A DNA stretch of 64,000 bases from Martelella mediterranea (GCF_021021415.1 NZ_JAINWJ010000016.1:62001-126000); one strand, 5' to 3'. Numbered from the stretch's first letter, positions 32,481 through 45,797 are shown. The notes: generated by a model from the sequence alone, not told the origin. Numbers and translations: made by a program.

Positions 32481-33992
32481 TCAGTATACCGGCAGCACGA
32501 TATTCTTGGTCTGCTCAAGAACGGCGTCATAATGTTGAACGATCTGCGCGACCGGGCCGTGGATCGCTGCGAAGATGGGCTCCGGATAGACGCCGAAGAA
32601 GATCGTCAGGAAGATCAGCGGATACAGAACGATCTTTTCACGGGTGCTGAGATCCAGCAATGCCTTCAGGCTGTCCTTCTCCAGTGCGCCGAAGATCACC
32701 CGACGGTAGAGCCACAGCGCATAGGCCGCCGAGAGGATAACGCCGGTGGCGGCGAACAGGGCAACCCAGGTGTTGACCTGGAACACGCCGACGACCGTCA
32801 GGAACTCACCGATGAAGCCGGACGTGCCGGGCAGGCCGACATTGGCCATGGTGAAGATCATGAAGGCGACCGCGAATTTCGGCATGTTGTTCACAAGCCC
32901 GCCATAGGCCGCGATCTCGCGGGTGTGCATCCGATCGTAGACGATGCCGACGCAGAAGAACAAGGCGCCGGAGACGATGCCGTGGGAAAGCATCAGGAAG
33001 ATCGCGCCCTCGACGCCCTCGGTGGTGGCCGAGAACATGCCCATGGTGACGAAGCCCATATGGGCGACCGACGAATAGGCGATCAGCTTCTTCATGTCGG
33101 TCTGCATCAGCGCCACCAGCGAGGCGTAAATGATCGCGATGATCGACAGCGCAAAGATGAACGGCGCGAAGTAATAGGAGGCGTCGGGGAACATCGGCAT
33201 CGAATAGCGCAGCACGCCGAACCCGCCGAGCTTCAACAGAACGCCCGCCAGCACGCCCGAGGCGGCGGTCGGCGCCTCCACGTGCGCATCCGGCAGCCAG
33301 GTATGCACCGGCCACATCGGCATCTTCACCGCGAACGAGGCGAAGAAGCCGAGGAACAGCCAGTATTGCATATTGACCGGGAAATCATACTCCAGCAGCA
33401 CCGGCACGCTGGTCGTGCCCGTCACCCAGTACATCGCCATGATCGCCAGCAGCATGAACACCGAGCCGGCGAAGGTGTAGAGGAAGAACTTCAGCGATGC
33501 ATAGACCCGCCGCTCATGCCCCCAGATGCCGATGATCAGATACATCGGGATCAGGCCCGCCTCGAAGAAGATGTAGAACATCACGATATCGAGCGACACG
33601 AACACGCCGATGATCAGCGTTTCGAGGATCAGGAAGGCGATCATATAGGCCTTCACCCGATGAGTGATGGCTTCCCACGAGGCCAGGATGCACAGCGGCA
33701 TCAGCACCGTCGTCAGCAGGATGAACAGCAGCGAAATGCCGTCGATCCCGAGATGATAGGAGATGCCCGTACCGAGCCAGGGATGGTTCTCGATCATCTG
33801 GAAGTTCGGGTTCGACGGATCGAATTTCATCCACACGAACAGCGAGACGATGAAGGTGAACAACGTCGTCAGCAGCGCGACGTTGCGGATGTTCCTGAGC
33901 CCGGTCTCGTTATCGTCGCGGGTGAACAGGATCAGCACCACGCCGATAAGCGGCAGGAAGGTGACTGTTGAGAGAATTGGCCAGTCGCTCAT
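32481..33992 (-). CDS. nuoM: NADH-quinone oxidoreductase subunit M
   Basis: The 503-residue antiporter-like subunit has about 14 membrane helices. Visible motifs are [40 protein letters not shown] with the key Glu in helix 5, [20 protein letters not shown] and [18 protein letters not shown]. The ATG at 33992 overlaps the nuoL stop (TAATG); the longer open frame extending into nuoL is not used. It pumps protons in complex I together with NuoL and NuoN. Confidence 0.96.
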   Translation of the reverse strand: MSDWPILSTVTFLPLIGVVLILFTRDDNETGLRNIRNVALLTTLFTFIVSLFVWMKFDPSNPNFQMIENHPWLGTGISYHLGIDGISLLFILLTTVLMPLCILASWEAITHRVKAYMIAFLILETLIIGVFVSLDIVMFYIFFEAGLIPMYLIIGIWGHERRVYASLKFFLYTFAGSVFMLLAIMAMYWVTGTTSVPVLLEYDFPVNMQYWLFLGFFASFAVKMPMWPVHTWLPDAHVEAPTAASGVLAGVLLKLGGFGVLRYSMPMFPDASYYFAPFIFALSIIAIIYASLVALMQTDMKKLIAYSSVAHMGFVTMGMFSATTEGVEGAIFLMLSHGIVSGALFFCVGIVYDRMHTREIAAYGGLVNNMPKFAVAFMIFTMANVGLPGTSGFIGEFLTVVGVFQVNTWVALFAATGVILSAAYALWLYRRVIFGALEKDSLKALLDLSTREKIVLYPLIFLTIFFGVYPEPIFAAIHGPVAQIVQHYDAVLEQTKNIVLPVY

Positions 33993-36001
33993 TACCGAGC
34001 CCCTCCGAGCATCATCCAGGTTACAAGCGCGGCCACGCCGATCAGCATTGCAAACGCATAGTGGTAAACATATCCGGACTGCAGCTTGACGACGCGGTTG
34101 GTCACGTCGTTGACCCTTGCTGCAATCCCGTTCGGGCCGAAGCGGTCGATCACGCCGATATCGCCCTTCTGCCACAGGAAGTAGCCGATCGCCTTGGTGG
34201 GCCTTACGAACAGGAAGTCGTAAAGCTCATCGAAATACCACTTGTTGAGCAGGAAGGCGTAGAGGCGCGGAAATGTCTTTGCCAGAGCCGGCGCGGAGGA
34301 CGGCTTGATCAGGTACATGTAGATCGCGACCACCGTGCCGAGCACCATGGCGACGAACGGCGACAGCACCACCCACAGCGGCACATGGTGATGCTCGTCG
34401 AGCACCTCGTTGTGCGGACCGGTAAACAGCGCGCCCTTCCAGAACTCGGCGTAATGGTGGCCGAAGAAATAGGGCAGGAAGACAACGCCGGCGAACAGCG
34501 CGCCGATCGACAGCACCACCAGCGGCAGCAGCATGACCCAGGGGCTTTCATGCACGTGGTGCATGACATCGGAAGACGCGCGCGGCTTGCCGAAGAAGGT
34601 CATGAAGATCAGACGCCAGGAGTAGAAGGCGGTGAAGGCGGCCGCGATGACCAGCATCCAGAACGAGAAATTGCCGAGCGGGCTTGCCGAGACATAGGCC
34701 GACTCGATGATCGCGTCCTTGGAGAAGAAGCCGGCCGCGCCGATCGGCGTGCCGGGGATGCCGGCGCCGGTGATGGCGAGCGTGCCAATGATCATCGCCC
34801 AGAAGGTGACCGGGATGTGCTTTCTCAAGCCCCCCATGTGGCGCATGTCCTGCTCGCCGGAGACGGAGTGGATCACCGAACCGGCGCAGAGGAACAGAAG
34901 CGCCTTGAAGAAGGCGTGGGTGAACAGGTGGAACACGCCGGCGCCGAAGGCCCCTGCCCCAAGGGCTGCGAACATGTAGCCGAGCTGCGAGCAGGTGGAA
35001 TAGGCGATCACGCGCTTGATGTCGTTCTGCACCAGACCGATGGTGGCGGCGAAGAAGGCGGTGATCGAACCGATCAGCGTGACGAAGGTGAGCGCCGTCG
35101 GCGACAGTTCGAACAGCGGCGACATGCGGGCGACGAGGAAGACGCCGGCCGTCACCATGGTTGCGGCGTGGATAAGGGCCGAAACCGGCGTCGGACCTTC
35201 CATCGCGTCCGGCAGCCAGGTGTGCAGCAGGAACTGCGCGGATTTACCCATCGCGCCCATGAACAAGAGCAGGCAGACCGTGGTGATCGCGGTCGAAACG
35301 TCCATGCTCATGCCAAGGAAATGCAGAACGGAAACATTGCCCTCAGCCGTCTGCAGCGTGACCTCGCCATTGGCAAGACGCTCGGCCGCCGAGAAGATCG
35401 GGTCGAAATTGATGGTGTGCGCCAGGAAGAACAGGCCGGCAATGCCGAGCAGGAAACCGAAGTCGCCGACGCGGTTGACGATGAAGGCCTTCATCGCGGC
35501 AGCGCTCGCCGACGGCTTCTTGTACCAGAAACCGATCAGCAGATAGGAGGCAAGGCCGACGCCTTCCCAGCCGAAGAACATCTGCAACAGATTGTCGGAG
35601 GTGACCAGCGCCAGCATGGCGAAGGTGAACAGCGACAGATAGGCGAAGAAGCGCGGACGATGTGGATCGTCATGCATATAGCCCACCGAATAGAGGTGGA
35701 CGAGACAGGACACCGTGTTGACCACGACCAGCATTACCGCCGTCAGCGTGTCGACGCGAAGCTGCCACAGGACGTCGATATCGCCGGAGGTGATCCAGCG
35801 CATGACGGGAACCTGGATGACGAAATCTTCCGCGTGGGTGAGGAAGCCGACGGAAATGAACACATACCAGGACAGCACGGCCGCGACCGCCATCAGGGCG
35901 ATCGTCACCCATTCGGTGGCCTTGGCGCCGATGCGGTTTCCGAAGAGGCCGGCGATGAGGAAGCCTACGAGCGGCAGGAAGACGATGAGTTTGTAGATCA
36001 T
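33992..36001 (-). CDS. nuoL: NADH-quinone oxidoreductase subunit L
   Basis: NuoL is the distal and largest antiporter-like subunit, 669 residues with about 16 helices. It includes the long amphipathic C-terminal lateral helix before [16 protein letters not shown]. Motifs include [53 protein letters not shown] and [20 protein letters not shown]. It starts 7 bp after nuoK and shares TAATG with nuoM. Confidence 0.97.
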   Translation of the reverse strand: MIYKLIVFLPLVGFLIAGLFGNRIGAKATEWVTIALMAVAAVLSWYVFISVGFLTHAEDFVIQVPVMRWITSGDIDVLWQLRVDTLTAVMLVVVNTVSCLVHLYSVGYMHDDPHRPRFFAYLSLFTFAMLALVTSDNLLQMFFGWEGVGLASYLLIGFWYKKPSASAAAMKAFIVNRVGDFGFLLGIAGLFFLAHTINFDPIFSAAERLANGEVTLQTAEGNVSVLHFLGMSMDVSTAITTVCLLLFMGAMGKSAQFLLHTWLPDAMEGPTPVSALIHAATMVTAGVFLVARMSPLFELSPTALTFVTLIGSITAFFAATIGLVQNDIKRVIAYSTCSQLGYMFAALGAGAFGAGVFHLFTHAFFKALLFLCAGSVIHSVSGEQDMRHMGGLRKHIPVTFWAMIIGTLAITGAGIPGTPIGAAGFFSKDAIIESAYVSASPLGNFSFWMLVIAAAFTAFYSWRLIFMTFFGKPRASSDVMHHVHESPWVMLLPLVVLSIGALFAGVVFLPYFFGHHYAEFWKGALFTGPHNEVLDEHHHVPLWVVLSPFVAMVLGTVVAIYMYLIKPSSAPALAKTFPRLYAFLLNKWYFDELYDFLFVRPTKAIGYFLWQKGDIGVIDRFGPNGIAARVNDVTNRVVKLQSGYVYHYAFAMLIGVAALVTWMMLGGAR

Positions 36002-36008
36002 CTGGAAA

Positions 36009-36317
36009 TCAGCCCTTCATCACGTTGACGTCTTCGACTGCGATCGAGCCGCGGTTGCGATAGAACACCACCAGGATCGCCAGACCGATGGCGGCTTCGG
36101 CCGCCGCGACGGTCAGAATGAACAGCGCGAAGACCTGGCCGACCATATCGTTCAGGAACGAGGAGAACGCGACCATGTTGAGGTTGACCGAAAGCAGGAT
36201 CAGCTCGATGGACATGAGAATGATGATGACGTTCTTCCGGTTCAGGAAGATGCCGAAAACGCCAATCGTGAAGAGTATGGCACTGACCGTCAGGTAGTGG
36301 GAAAGTCCGATTTCCAT
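36009..36317 (-). CDS. nuoK: NADH-quinone oxidoreductase subunit K
   Basis: The 102-residue product has three transmembrane helices and the conserved membrane glutamates ([20 protein letters not shown] and [17 protein letters not shown]) of NuoK. It lies at the base of the membrane arm, coupling quinone reduction to proton pumping. It stands 41 bp after nuoJ and 7 bp before nuoL. Confidence 0.97.
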   Translation of the reverse strand: MEIGLSHYLTVSAILFTIGVFGIFLNRKNVIIILMSIELILLSVNLNMVAFSSFLNDMVGQVFALFILTVAAAEAAIGLAILVVFYRNRGSIAVEDVNVMKG

Positions 36318-36358
36318 TGCGTTGTCCTTAGATCCCGTATCCCTGCAAATTCTCGTTC

Positions 36359-36967
36359 TTATATGCCCTGGCCAGGCTTGACCTTGACGGTCTCGTGCGC
36401 GCTTTCAGGCGTGCGCGCAACCTGCTTGGCAATGTTCTGGCGCTTGACGTCCGGGCGATGCTTCAGCGTCAGCACGATCGCGCCGATCATGGCGACGAGC
36501 AGGATGAGGCCGGCCACCTGGAAGAAATAGGCGTAATGCGTGTAGATCACGTCGCCGATCGCCTTCACGCTCGACGTATCCGCCGGCATCGGCATCGCGG
36601 TATTGGCAGCGATATCAGCCGGAATGAAGGTGCCGCCGACGACCACGATCAGCTCCGCCAGAAGCACAATCCCGATCAGCGCGCCCACCGGCGCATAGTG
36701 CAGAATGCCGGACCTGAGCTCGGCGAAATCGATGTCGAGCATCATCACCACGAACAGGAACAGCACCGCCACCGCGCCGACATAGACCACCAGCAGAAGA
36801 AGGCCGAGATATTCCGCGCCCGCCAGAATGAACAGCGCCGCCGCATTCACGAACACGACGATCAGGAACAGCACCGAATGAACGGGGTTCTTAGCCCAAA
36901 TCACCATGAACGCCGACGCCACGGCGACGAACGCGAAAATATAGAAAAAAAGAGCATGGAGACCCAT
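36359..36967 (-). CDS. nuoJ: NADH-quinone oxidoreductase subunit J
   Basis: The 202-residue product has five membrane helices. The helix with the pi-bulge is visible in [20 protein letters not shown], which closes the proton channel in complex I. The C-terminal tail after [11 protein letters not shown] is polar and cytosolic. A 134-bp gap, with no obvious gene or terminator, separates it from nuoI. Confidence 0.96.
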   Translation of the reverse strand: MGLHALFFYIFAFVAVASAFMVIWAKNPVHSVLFLIVVFVNAAALFILAGAEYLGLLLLVVYVGAVAVLFLFVVMMLDIDFAELRSGILHYAPVGALIGIVLLAELIVVVGGTFIPADIAANTAMPMPADTSSVKAIGDVIYTHYAYFFQVAGLILLVAMIGAIVLTLKHRPDVKRQNIAKQVARTPESAHETVKVKPGQGI

Positions 36968-37101
36968 GATGGTGCCTTCTCTTCGTGGTCGCAGCGGCTC
37001 CCGCCACTATCACATTTGCAAAAGCCCCGCCGCCGGATGCGGCAGGCCCTTGATTTCAGGTTTATCGAACCGCCGGGCGAAATCCCCCGCCCGGCCTCTC
37101 C

Positions 37102-37593
37102 TTACCGGTAGGGCGCATCCATCGCGATATTCTTCGCGATCTCGCGTTCCCACCGGTCGCCATTGGCGAGCAGTCGTTCCTTGTCATAGTACAGTTCCTC
37201 GCGCGTCTCGGTGGCGAACTCGAAATTCGGCCCCTCGACGATCGCCTCCACCGGACATGCCTCCTGGCAGAAGCCGCAATAGATGCACTTCACCATATCA
37301 ATATCGTAGCGCACCGTGCGGCGCGTGCCGTCATTGCGGCGCGGGCCGGCCTCGATGGTGATCGCCTGCGCGGGACAGATCGCCTCGCACAATTTGCAGG
37401 CGATGCAGCGTTCCTCGCCGTTCGGATAACGGCGCAGCGCATGCTCGCCGCGAAAGCGCGGGCTCACCGGCCCCTTTTCGAAGGGGTAGTTCACCGTCGA
37501 CTTCGGGCTGAAGAAGTAGCGCATCGTCAGAAAGAACGCACCGACGAACTCCTTCAGAAAGAGCGCGTTGAATGCCTGAGCGACAGAACCCAT
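37102..37593 (-). CDS. nuoI: NADH-quinone oxidoreductase subunit I
   Basis: This 163-residue ferredoxin-like subunit binds two 4Fe-4S clusters (N6a and N6b). The ligands are Cys63, 66, 69 and 73 ([12 protein letters not shown]) and Cys103, 106, 109 and 113 ([12 protein letters not shown]). It passes electrons toward NuoB. The start [16 protein letters not shown] is usual for alphaproteobacteria. nuoH precedes it by 39 bp. Confidence 0.97.
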   Translation of the reverse strand: MGSVAQAFNALFLKEFVGAFFLTMRYFFSPKSTVNYPFEKGPVSPRFRGEHALRRYPNGEERCIACKLCEAICPAQAITIEAGPRRNDGTRRTVRYDIDMVKCIYCGFCQEACPVEAIVEGPNFEFATETREELYYDKERLLANGDRWEREIAKNIAMDAPYR

Positions 37594-37632
37594 TTCACAA
37601 TCTCCATTGCGGTGTTGCGAAAAACACCTGCA

Positions 37633-38679
37633 TCAGCCGACCCAGCCGGTCAGTTTGACGACGAAAGCGACGATCACGACCATGGCGAGCGACAGCGGAA
37701 GGAAGACCTTCCAGCCGAGACGCATCAGCTGGTCGTAGCGGTAGCGCGGCACGAAGGCCTTGACCAAGGCGAACATGAAGAAGCACAGGCACACCTTGAT
37801 CAGGAACCAGATCACGCCGGGGATCCAGTTCAGAACCGCGACATCCAGGATCGGCAGCCAGCCGCCGAGGAACAGCGTGGTCGTCAGCGCGCACATCAGC
37901 ACGATCGCGGCATATTCGCCGAGCATGAACATCATGTACGGGGTCGAGCCATATTCGACCATGAAGCCGGCGACCAGTTCCGATTCCGCTTCCGGAAGGT
38001 CGAAGGGCGGACGGTTGGTCTCGGCCAGCGCCGAAATGAAGAACACGATGAACATCGGGAACAGCGCCAGCCAGTTCCAGTCGAGGAATGACGGCGGCAG
38101 GCCGAGCATGGTGCCGAGGCCGGTTTCCTGCGCGAATACGATATCCGAAAGGTTCAGCGAGCCGACCGTCAGCAGCACGGTGACGATCACGAGGCCGATC
38201 GAGACTTCGTAGGACACCATCTGCGCCGCGGAGCGCAGCGAGCCGAGGAAGGCATATTTCGAATTCGAGGCCCAGCCGCCCATGATCACGCCGTAAACCT
38301 CAAGCGAGGAAATGGCGAAGATATAGAGAATGCCGATATTGATATTGGCGATCACCCAGCCCTCGGCAACCGGCATCACCGCCCAGGTTGCGAGCGCCAG
38401 CGTCACCGAGATCAGCGGCGCCAGCAGGAACACGACCTTGTCCGAGCTTGCCGGAATGACCGGTTCCTTGAACACGAATTTCAAAAGGTCGGCGAAGGAC
38501 TGCATCAGGCCGAAGGGACCGACGACGTTCGGGCCGCGGCGCATCTGCACCGCCGCCCAGATCTTGCGGTCGGCAAGCAGGATGAAGGCGATGCCGACGA
38601 GCAGCAGAACCAGGAGCAGCAGCGACTGGCCGATCATGATCAGCGCGGGCCAGAGATACGTCGAGAAAAAAGAATCCAT
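37633..38679 (-). CDS. nuoH: NADH-quinone oxidoreductase subunit H
   Basis: NuoH anchors the peripheral arm in the membrane and forms part of the quinone tunnel. The 348-residue product has eight or nine helices with [60 protein letters not shown] and the C-terminal [19 protein letters not shown]. The ATG at 38679, 10 bp after the nuoG stop, is chosen over the longer frame into nuoG. Confidence 0.97.
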   Translation of the reverse strand: MDSFFSTYLWPALIMIGQSLLLLVLLLVGIAFILLADRKIWAAVQMRRGPNVVGPFGLMQSFADLLKFVFKEPVIPASSDKVVFLLAPLISVTLALATWAVMPVAEGWVIANINIGILYIFAISSLEVYGVIMGGWASNSKYAFLGSLRSAAQMVSYEVSIGLVIVTVLLTVGSLNLSDIVFAQETGLGTMLGLPPSFLDWNWLALFPMFIVFFISALAETNRPPFDLPEAESELVAGFMVEYGSTPYMMFMLGEYAAIVLMCALTTTLFLGGWLPILDVAVLNWIPGVIWFLIKVCLCFFMFALVKAFVPRYRYDQLMRLGWKVFLPLSLAMVVIVAFVVKLTGWVG

Positions 38680-38689
38680 TGCTCCGTCC

Positions 38690-40765
38690 TTACTCCGCCG
38701 CCGCCTGGAAATTATTGCGCGCCAGCGCCGAGCATTCGGCCATGACGGCAGACGCCCGGGCAATCGGGTTGGTCAGGTAGAAATCGGTGACCGGCGATAC
38801 GAAACCGGAATCACCAAGGTCCCCACCTCTGCCGGCCAGCGTTTCGACGGCGTTGATATCAGCGTCAGCGATCTCGTCAAGCGCGGCGAGGTGCGGAAAT
38901 TCGCCATAAAGGGCTGCGCGCAGCGCGCCAAGCGAGTCGTAGGGCAGCGCCTTGCCGAAAACGCCCGACAGCGCGCGGATGATCGCCCAGTCCTCGCGGG
39001 CGTCGCCCGGGGCGAAGCCTGCGCGGTTGGTCATCTGCACCCGGCCCTCGAGATTGACGTAGGTGCCGGATTTTTCCGTATACGTCGCGGCCGGCAGCAC
39101 GACATCGGCGTTCATTGCGCCGGCATCGCCATGGCTGCCGATATAGACGGTGAAGCCCGCCTTCTTGGCCGAGAAATCCAGTTCGTCAGCGCCGAGCAGG
39201 AACAGCACGTCCATGTCGGAAAGCATCGAAGCGGCGTTGGCAGCGCCCTCGCCCGGCACGAAGCCGATATCGAGACCGCCGACGCGCGAGGCCGCCGTGT
39301 GCAGCACCGCAAAGCCGTTCCACTCAGCCGTGACCGCGCCGATCTCCTTAGCGATCGCCGCCGCCTTGGAGAGAACCGCCGCGCCATCTTCACGCGCCAG
39401 CGCGCCGGGGCCGACCAGCACGATCGGACGCTCGGCCTTCTTGAGCACGTCCATGAAATCACTGGAGGCCAGATCGGCAAGCGAGGACGGGCCCGCGCCG
39501 AGATAGCTCACGGGATAACGCAGATCGGCATTCTCGCCGATCACGCCGATCGGGAAATTGCCCTTGCGAGACCGCTTGCGGATACGGGCGTTCAGAACCG
39601 AAGCCTCGAAGCGCGGATTTGAGCCGATGATCAGCAGCGCATCTGCGTTCTCGATGCCCTCGATGGTCGGATTGAAGACATAGCCCGCGCGGCCAGCGGT
39701 CGGGTCCAGGGCGGCGCCATCCTGGCGACAATCGATATTGGACGAGCCGAGCGAGGCCATCAGGCCCTTCAGCGCATACATTTCCTCAACGGTGGCCAGA
39801 TCACCGGCAATCGCGCCGATCTTCTCGCCCTTGACGCCATCGACCTTGGCCTTGATCGCGGCGAAGGCCTCGGCCCAGCTTGCGGGCTGAAGTCGGCCGC
39901 CCTGGCGGATATAGGGTTTGTCGATGCGCTGGGTGCGCAGACCGTCCCAGATGAACCGGGTCTTGTCGGAAATCCACTCCTCGTTCACCTGCTCATTGAT
40001 GCGCGGCATGATGCGCATCACTTCGCGGCCACGGGTATCGACGCGGATCGCCGAGCCGACAGCATCCATCACGTCGATCGATTCGGTCTTGTTCAGCTCC
40101 CACGGACGCGCCGTGAAGGCAAACGGCTTGGAGGTCAGCGCGCCAACCGGGCAGAGGTCGACGACATTGCCCTGAAGCTCGGACGTCATCGCGCGCTCGA
40201 GATAGGTGGTGATCTCGGCATCCTCGCCGCGGCCGATCAGGCCGAGTTCGGAAATGCCGGCAACCTCGGTGGTGAAACGAACGCAGCGCGTGCAGTGAAT
40301 GCAGCGGTTCATCACGGTCTTGACCAGCGGGCCGATATACTTGTCCTCGACCGCGCGCTTGTCCTCACGGTAGCGCGAACTATCGATGCCGAAGGCCATG
40401 GCCTGGTCCTGCAGATCGCATTCGCCGCCCTGGTCGCAGATCGGGCAATCGAGCGGATGGTTGATGAGCAGGAACTCCATCACCCCTTCGCGCGCCTTCT
40501 TGACCATCGGCGTCTTGGTGAAGATTTCCGGCAGGGAGCCATCCGGCCCGCCGCGAATATCCTTCACGCCCATGGCGCAGGAAGCGGCCGGCTTCGGCGG
40601 TCCGCCCTTTACCTGAATGAGGCACATGCGGCAGTTGCCGGCAATCGACAGCCGCTCGTGAAAGCAGAAGCGCGGGATTTCGGCGCCTGCCTCCTCCGCC
40701 GCCTGCAGCAGCGTGTAGTGGTCGGGAACCTCGATTTCCTTGCCGTCTACAATCAGATTTACCAT
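38690..40765 (-). CDS. nuoG: NADH-quinone oxidoreductase subunit G
   Basis: The 691-residue product carries the N1b 2Fe-2S cluster (Cys34, 45, 48, 63), the N5 cluster with its His ligand (His103, Cys107, 110, 116) and N4 (Cys155, 158, 161, 205), followed by a molybdopterin-oxidoreductase-like domain without cofactor. The E. coli-specific N7 cysteines are not obvious, as in other alphaproteobacterial and mitochondrial homologues. It is 85 bp downstream of the pentapeptide gene. Confidence 0.97.
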   Translation of the reverse strand: MVNLIVDGKEIEVPDHYTLLQAAEEAGAEIPRFCFHERLSIAGNCRMCLIQVKGGPPKPAASCAMGVKDIRGGPDGSLPEIFTKTPMVKKAREGVMEFLLINHPLDCPICDQGGECDLQDQAMAFGIDSSRYREDKRAVEDKYIGPLVKTVMNRCIHCTRCVRFTTEVAGISELGLIGRGEDAEITTYLERAMTSELQGNVVDLCPVGALTSKPFAFTARPWELNKTESIDVMDAVGSAIRVDTRGREVMRIMPRINEQVNEEWISDKTRFIWDGLRTQRIDKPYIRQGGRLQPASWAEAFAAIKAKVDGVKGEKIGAIAGDLATVEEMYALKGLMASLGSSNIDCRQDGAALDPTAGRAGYVFNPTIEGIENADALLIIGSNPRFEASVLNARIRKRSRKGNFPIGVIGENADLRYPVSYLGAGPSSLADLASSDFMDVLKKAERPIVLVGPGALAREDGAAVLSKAAAIAKEIGAVTAEWNGFAVLHTAASRVGGLDIGFVPGEGAANAASMLSDMDVLFLLGADELDFSAKKAGFTVYIGSHGDAGAMNADVVLPAATYTEKSGTYVNLEGRVQMTNRAGFAPGDAREDWAIIRALSGVFGKALPYDSLGALRAALYGEFPHLAALDEIADADINAVETLAGRGGDLGDSGFVSPVTDFYLTNPIARASAVMAECSALARNNFQAAAE

Positions 40766-40850
40766 ATCCGTTTTTCCCGCTTCGCCGATGGTCAGAAAGA
40801 GACCGCCGGCATTTTATTCTCGATTGCGTCCGCCCGCTGCGGGCTCCGCC

Positions 40851-41150
40851 TCAAGCCTTGTGTTCTTTCCACAGCGCCAGCATCGCGCCGACATCGATGC
40901 CGTCGATCGTCATGCCGTGCAACCGGCATTCACTGATCGAAACACCCGAGAGATTGGCATCCGTCACCGTCATGCCGGAAAGGTTTGCGTCCGTGACCAC
41001 CATGCCGGAAAAATTGGCATTGCTCACCTTCCAGCCCGACATGTTCACGTTGTGAAACTTCGAACCGGACAGATCGACATCATCAAAGACCGAGCCCGCC
41101 AGGCAGCTCTTGGTGGCATCGATCTGGTCGACCTGGTCGTGGAATTTCAT
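40851..41150 (-). CDS. Pentapeptide-repeat protein encoded between nuoF and nuoG
   Basis: The 99-residue product is made of A(D/N)LSG-like five-residue repeats: FDDVDLSGSKFHNVNMSG, NANFSGMVVTDANLSGMTVT and DANLSGVSISECRLHG. Such repeats form a right-handed four-sided beta helix. The start MKFHDQVDQIDATKSCLAGS sits 4 bp after nuoF, so it belongs to the nuo transcript. It is not a known complex I subunit. A role in assembly or protection is possible but not demonstrated by sequence. Confidence 0.82.
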   Translation of the reverse strand: MKFHDQVDQIDATKSCLAGSVFDDVDLSGSKFHNVNMSGWKVSNANFSGMVVTDANLSGMTVTDANLSGVSISECRLHGMTIDGIDVGAMLALWKEHKA

Positions 41151-41154
41151 CGGT

Positions 41155-42453
<1,299 letters not shown>

Positions 42454-42462
42454 GCTTCACTC

Positions 42463-43431
42463 CTACCGCGCTGTCCTGCCGAATACTTTTTCGTATTCCT
42501 CAATACCGCCCTTGGCCAGAACGCCGGCCTGACGCACCCACTCGTCGCGTTCGATGCGACCGCCGAGCTTCAGCGAGTCGTTTACCCAGGCGCATTCGCC
42601 GGGCGTCCACGCCGCGATCTGCTCGAACTTGTAAATGCCGATGTCGTTCAGCAGACCGGAAATCTTTGGACCAACGCCGGCCATCAGCGTCAGGTCGTCG
42701 GCGTCATCGGGCTTCTGGTCGACGGCCGGCGGGCGGTCGCCCTTGGCCCCACTGATCGCCTCCTCGGAGCCGGCGCCCTCATCGGTCGCGTCAGTGTCGT
42801 CGGATTCGAGCGCGCCCTCGCCTTCCTCGGTCAGCGCGGTGAAGCCGCCTTCGGGCGCCGACAGCCAGCGATCGATCTGCGGACCGGGCTTGATCTCGGA
42901 ACCGCGACCGGCCTCGAATGCGTCGATGATCTCTTCCATCCGCTCCGGTGTCAGATCTTCGTAGACGTCCTTGAAAATCATCACCATCGGCGCGTTGGCG
43001 CAGGCGCCGAGGCATTCCACCTCTTCCCACGACATCGTGCCGTCGCCATTGGTCTCATGGGCCTTGGCGTTGATCTTCTTCTTGCAGACATTGATCAGGT
43101 CGCCAGCGCCGCGCAGCATGCAGGGCGTGGTGCCGCAGACCTGGATATGGGCGTTGGTGCCGACCGGCTTCAGCTGGAACTGGGTATAGAACGTCGCCAC
43201 TTCGAGCACGCGGATCAGCGGCATGGCCAGCATGTCGGCGACCTTCTCGATCGCGGCGCGGGTGACCCAGCCCTCCTGGTCCTGCGCCCGCATCAGAAGC
43301 GGGATCACGGCGGACTGCTGGCGGCCTTCCGGGTATTTCCGGATCGTGGCTTCGGCCCAGGCCGCGTTCTCGTCTGAAAACGCAAAGGCTGCGGGCTGGA
43401 CATTCTCATCGGCTAATCGACGAACGGACAT
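42463..43431 (-). CDS. nuoE: NADH-quinone oxidoreductase subunit E with C-terminal extension
   Basis: NuoE holds the N1a 2Fe-2S cluster next to NuoF; its ligands here are Cys99, Cys104, Cys140 and Cys144. The product has 322 residues against about 170 for E. coli. Residues 170–245 are acidic and low-complexity. Residues 245–322 form a helix-hairpin-helix-like domain ([20 protein letters not shown] ... [15 protein letters not shown]) seen in several rhizobial NuoE proteins. nuoD is 122 bp upstream. Confidence 0.95.
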   Translation of the reverse strand: MSVRRLADENVQPAAFAFSDENAAWAEATIRKYPEGRQQSAVIPLLMRAQDQEGWVTRAAIEKVADMLAMPLIRVLEVATFYTQFQLKPVGTNAHIQVCGTTPCMLRGAGDLINVCKKKINAKAHETNGDGTMSWEEVECLGACANAPMVMIFKDVYEDLTPERMEEIIDAFEAGRGSEIKPGPQIDRWLSAPEGGFTALTEEGEGALESDDTDATDEGAGSEEAISGAKGDRPPAVDQKPDDADDLTLMAGVGPKISGLLNDIGIYKFEQIAAWTPGECAWVNDSLKLGGRIERDEWVRQAGVLAKGGIEEYEKVFGRTAR

Positions 43432-43553
43432 GCTTTCTTACACCTCTTCGGAGGTTGTCATCACGGCTTCCGCATATCCCACGTTCTGCCGCCGGTCTGC
43501 AACCGGCGCGGGACAGTCGGAAACGAATACTGCATTCTTTACGGCCGTAAAGT

Positions 43554-44744
43554 TCACCGGTCCACCTCGCCGAACACGATGTCGAGCGTACCGATAATGG
43601 CGGTGACGTCGGCGAGCTGGTGGCCCTTGGACATGAAGTCCATGGCCGACAGATGGGCAAAGCCCGGCGCGCGGATCTTGCAGCGATAGGGCCTGTTGGT
43701 GCCATCGGAGACGAGATAAACGCCGAATTCGCCCTTGGGCGCTTCAACTGCCGCGTAAACCTCGCCCTCGGGCACGTGATAGCCCTCGGTATAAAGCTTG
43801 AAGTGGTGGATCAGCGCTTCCATCGAGCGCTTCATCTGCGCGCGCTTGGGCGGCACGACCTTGCCGTCCATCGAGTTGAACGGTCCGGTCTTGGCATCGC
43901 CCAGCAACCGCTCGACGCACTGCTTCATGATCTTGACCGATTCGCGCATCTCGTTGATGCGGACGACCCAGCGGTCGTAGCAATCGCCATTCTTGCCGAT
44001 CACGACATCGAAATCCATGTCGTTGTAGCACTCATAGGGCTGCGCGCGCCTGAGATCCCAGGCCGCGCCCGAGCCGCGCACCATCGGGCCGGAAAAGCCC
44101 CAGGCAAACGCGTCTTCCAGCGTGACATTGCCGATATCGACGTTGCGCTGCTTGAAGATGCGGTTGCCGGCCAGCAGCGCCTCGATATCGTTGAGCTTTG
44201 CCGGGAACTGCTCGCACCACTTGCCGATATCCTCGACCAGTTCGGGCGGCAGGTCCTGGTGCACGCCGCCAGGCCTGAAATAGGCCGCATGCATGCGCGC
44301 GCCGCAGGCCCGCTCATAAAACACCATCAGCTTTTCGCGCTCCTCGAAGCCCCAGAGCGGCGGCGTCAGCGCGCCGACGTCCATGGCGGCGGTGGTGGTG
44401 TTCAGGAGATGGTTGAGAACGCGGCCGATTTCGGAAAACAGCACGCGGATAAGCTGGCCGCGAATCGGGATCTCGACCTCAAGCAGCTTTTCCACGGCAA
44501 GCGCGAAGGCATGCTCCTGGTTCATCGGCGCGACGTAATCGAGCCGGTCGAAATAGGGCACGGCCTGAAGATAGGTCTTGGTCTCGATCAGCTTTTCGGT
44601 ACCGCGGTGAAGCAGGCCGATATGCGGGTCGACGCGCTCCACGATTTCGCCGTCAAGCTCCAGCACCAGTCGCAACACGCCGTGCGCCGAGGGGTGCTCG
44701 GGCCCGAAGTTGATCGTGAAGTTGCGGACATTATGTTCAGTCAT
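43554..44744 (-). CDS. nuoD: NADH-quinone oxidoreductase subunit D
   Basis: The 396-residue 49-kDa-type subunit forms the quinone site with NuoB. It begins [20 protein letters not shown] and includes [47 protein letters not shown] and the final DIVFGEVDR. The ATG at 44744 is used, with AGGA nine bases upstream, rather than the TTG at 44753. NuoC and NuoD are separate, unlike E. coli. A GFA-family gene ends 5 bp before it. Confidence 0.97.
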   Translation of the reverse strand: MTEHNVRNFTINFGPEHPSAHGVLRLVLELDGEIVERVDPHIGLLHRGTEKLIETKTYLQAVPYFDRLDYVAPMNQEHAFALAVEKLLEVEIPIRGQLIRVLFSEIGRVLNHLLNTTTAAMDVGALTPPLWGFEEREKLMVFYERACGARMHAAYFRPGGVHQDLPPELVEDIGKWCEQFPAKLNDIEALLAGNRIFKQRNVDIGNVTLEDAFAWGFSGPMVRGSGAAWDLRRAQPYECYNDMDFDVVIGKNGDCYDRWVVRINEMRESVKIMKQCVERLLGDAKTGPFNSMDGKVVPPKRAQMKRSMEALIHHFKLYTEGYHVPEGEVYAAVEAPKGEFGVYLVSDGTNRPYRCKIRAPGFAHLSAMDFMSKGHQLADVTAIIGTLDIVFGEVDR

Positions 44745-44749
44745 GCCGA

Positions 44750-45175
44750 TCAATCCTGTTGCGACGCAATCGCCGCGAAAAACTCCGCGGACGTCATCTT
44801 CTTGGTATCGTTGGCGAAGGCGTAGTTATCCGGCTTCTCGTCGATGAATATCTCGCTTGCGAAGCGGAAGCTGCCCGGCTCATCGAAAGCCTGGGACGAG
44901 ACGACGGTATCCGAGCCATCCTGCATGCGCCAGAACAGCGTCGAGCCGCAGGTGCTGCAGAAAACCCGCTCGCCATACTCCGAGGATTTATAGACCCCGA
45001 GGGCGGGCTCGCCTTCCACCTCGACGCTCACGCCGCACTCGACGCCAAGGAAACCGGCCCCGCCGGTCCAGCGACGGCAAAGCCCGCAATGGCATGCACC
45101 CATCTCGTGATCCTTCGGAACGGCCGAAAACCGAACCGCGCCACAGATACAGCCGCCCTTCATACGATCAGCCAT
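44750..45175 (-). CDS. GFA/CENP-V family zinc protein inside the nuo operon
   Basis: The 141-residue product has the GFA zinc motifs: Cys9 and Cys11 ([10 protein letters not shown]), Cys28, Cys30 and Cys33 ([10 protein letters not shown]), and Cys73 and Cys76 ([11 protein letters not shown]). The family includes glutathione-dependent formaldehyde-activating enzymes and many proteins of unknown substrate. AGGAG lies six bases before the ATG at 45175. It sits 10 bp after nuoC and 5 bp before nuoD with no promoter space, so it must be cotranscribed with complex I. It has no known part in complex I. Confidence 0.88.
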   Translation of the reverse strand: MADRMKGGCICGAVRFSAVPKDHEMGACHCGLCRRWTGGAGFLGVECGVSVEVEGEPALGVYKSSEYGERVFCSTCGSTLFWRMQDGSDTVVSSQAFDEPGSFRFASEIFIDEKPDNYAFANDTKKMTSAEFFAAIASQQD

Positions 45176-45185
45176 CACTCGCTCC

Positions 45186-45782
45186 TCAGTTCGCCTTTTC
45201 GTCGCCGGGCAGAACGTATTCGGGCCCTTCCCATGGCGACAGGAAATCGAAGCTGCGGTATTCCTGGCGGAGTTCGACGGGTTCGTAGATCACGCGCTTG
45301 GCTTCCTCGTCATAGCGCAGCTCGACGAAACCGGTGGTCGGGAAATCCTTGCGCAGCGGATGCCCCTCGAAACCGTAATCGGTGAGGATCCGGCGCAAGT
45401 CCGGATGGCCACTGAAAGGGATGCCGTACATGTCCCAGGTTTCGCGCTCGAACCAGTCGGCGCCGGGAAAGATCGGCGTGATCGAAGGCACGACCTCATC
45501 CTCGCCGACTTCCAGCTTGATGCGGATGCGGGCGTTCTGGGTCGGCGACAGCAGGTGATAGACCACATCGAAGCGCTTCTCGCGCGTCGGCCAGTCCACG
45601 CCGCAGACATCGACGATGCAGACAAAGGCGCACTGGCCGTCATCGCGCAGGAACTTGGCGACATCGACAATGCCCTCAGGCGTGGTGATCACCGTCAGTT
45701 CGCCATGCGCGAACACGATATCCGAAACGCCCTCGCAGGCTTCGCGGATATGGGCGCCGAGATCGTTCAAAGCTTCGCTCAT
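45186..45782 (-). CDS. nuoC: NADH-quinone oxidoreductase subunit C
   Basis: The 198-residue 30-kDa-type subunit bridges NuoB and NuoD in the peripheral arm. The signature [20 protein letters not shown] and [17 protein letters not shown] is complete, and the C-terminus [20 protein letters not shown] is as in other alphaproteobacteria. It follows nuoB by 15 bp. Confidence 0.97.
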   Translation of the reverse strand: MSEALNDLGAHIREACEGVSDIVFAHGELTVITTPEGIVDVAKFLRDDGQCAFVCIVDVCGVDWPTREKRFDVVYHLLSPTQNARIRIKLEVGEDEVVPSITPIFPGADWFERETWDMYGIPFSGHPDLRRILTDYGFEGHPLRKDFPTTGFVELRYDEEAKRVIYEPVELRQEYRSFDFLSPWEGPEYVLPGDEKAN

Positions 45783-45797
45783 AATAGCCTCCCGCCG

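Noticed and set aside
32439-36028. Long plus-strand frames opposite nuoM and nuoL
   Set aside because: They are His/Arg/Glu-rich antisense frames against well-conserved membrane subunits.
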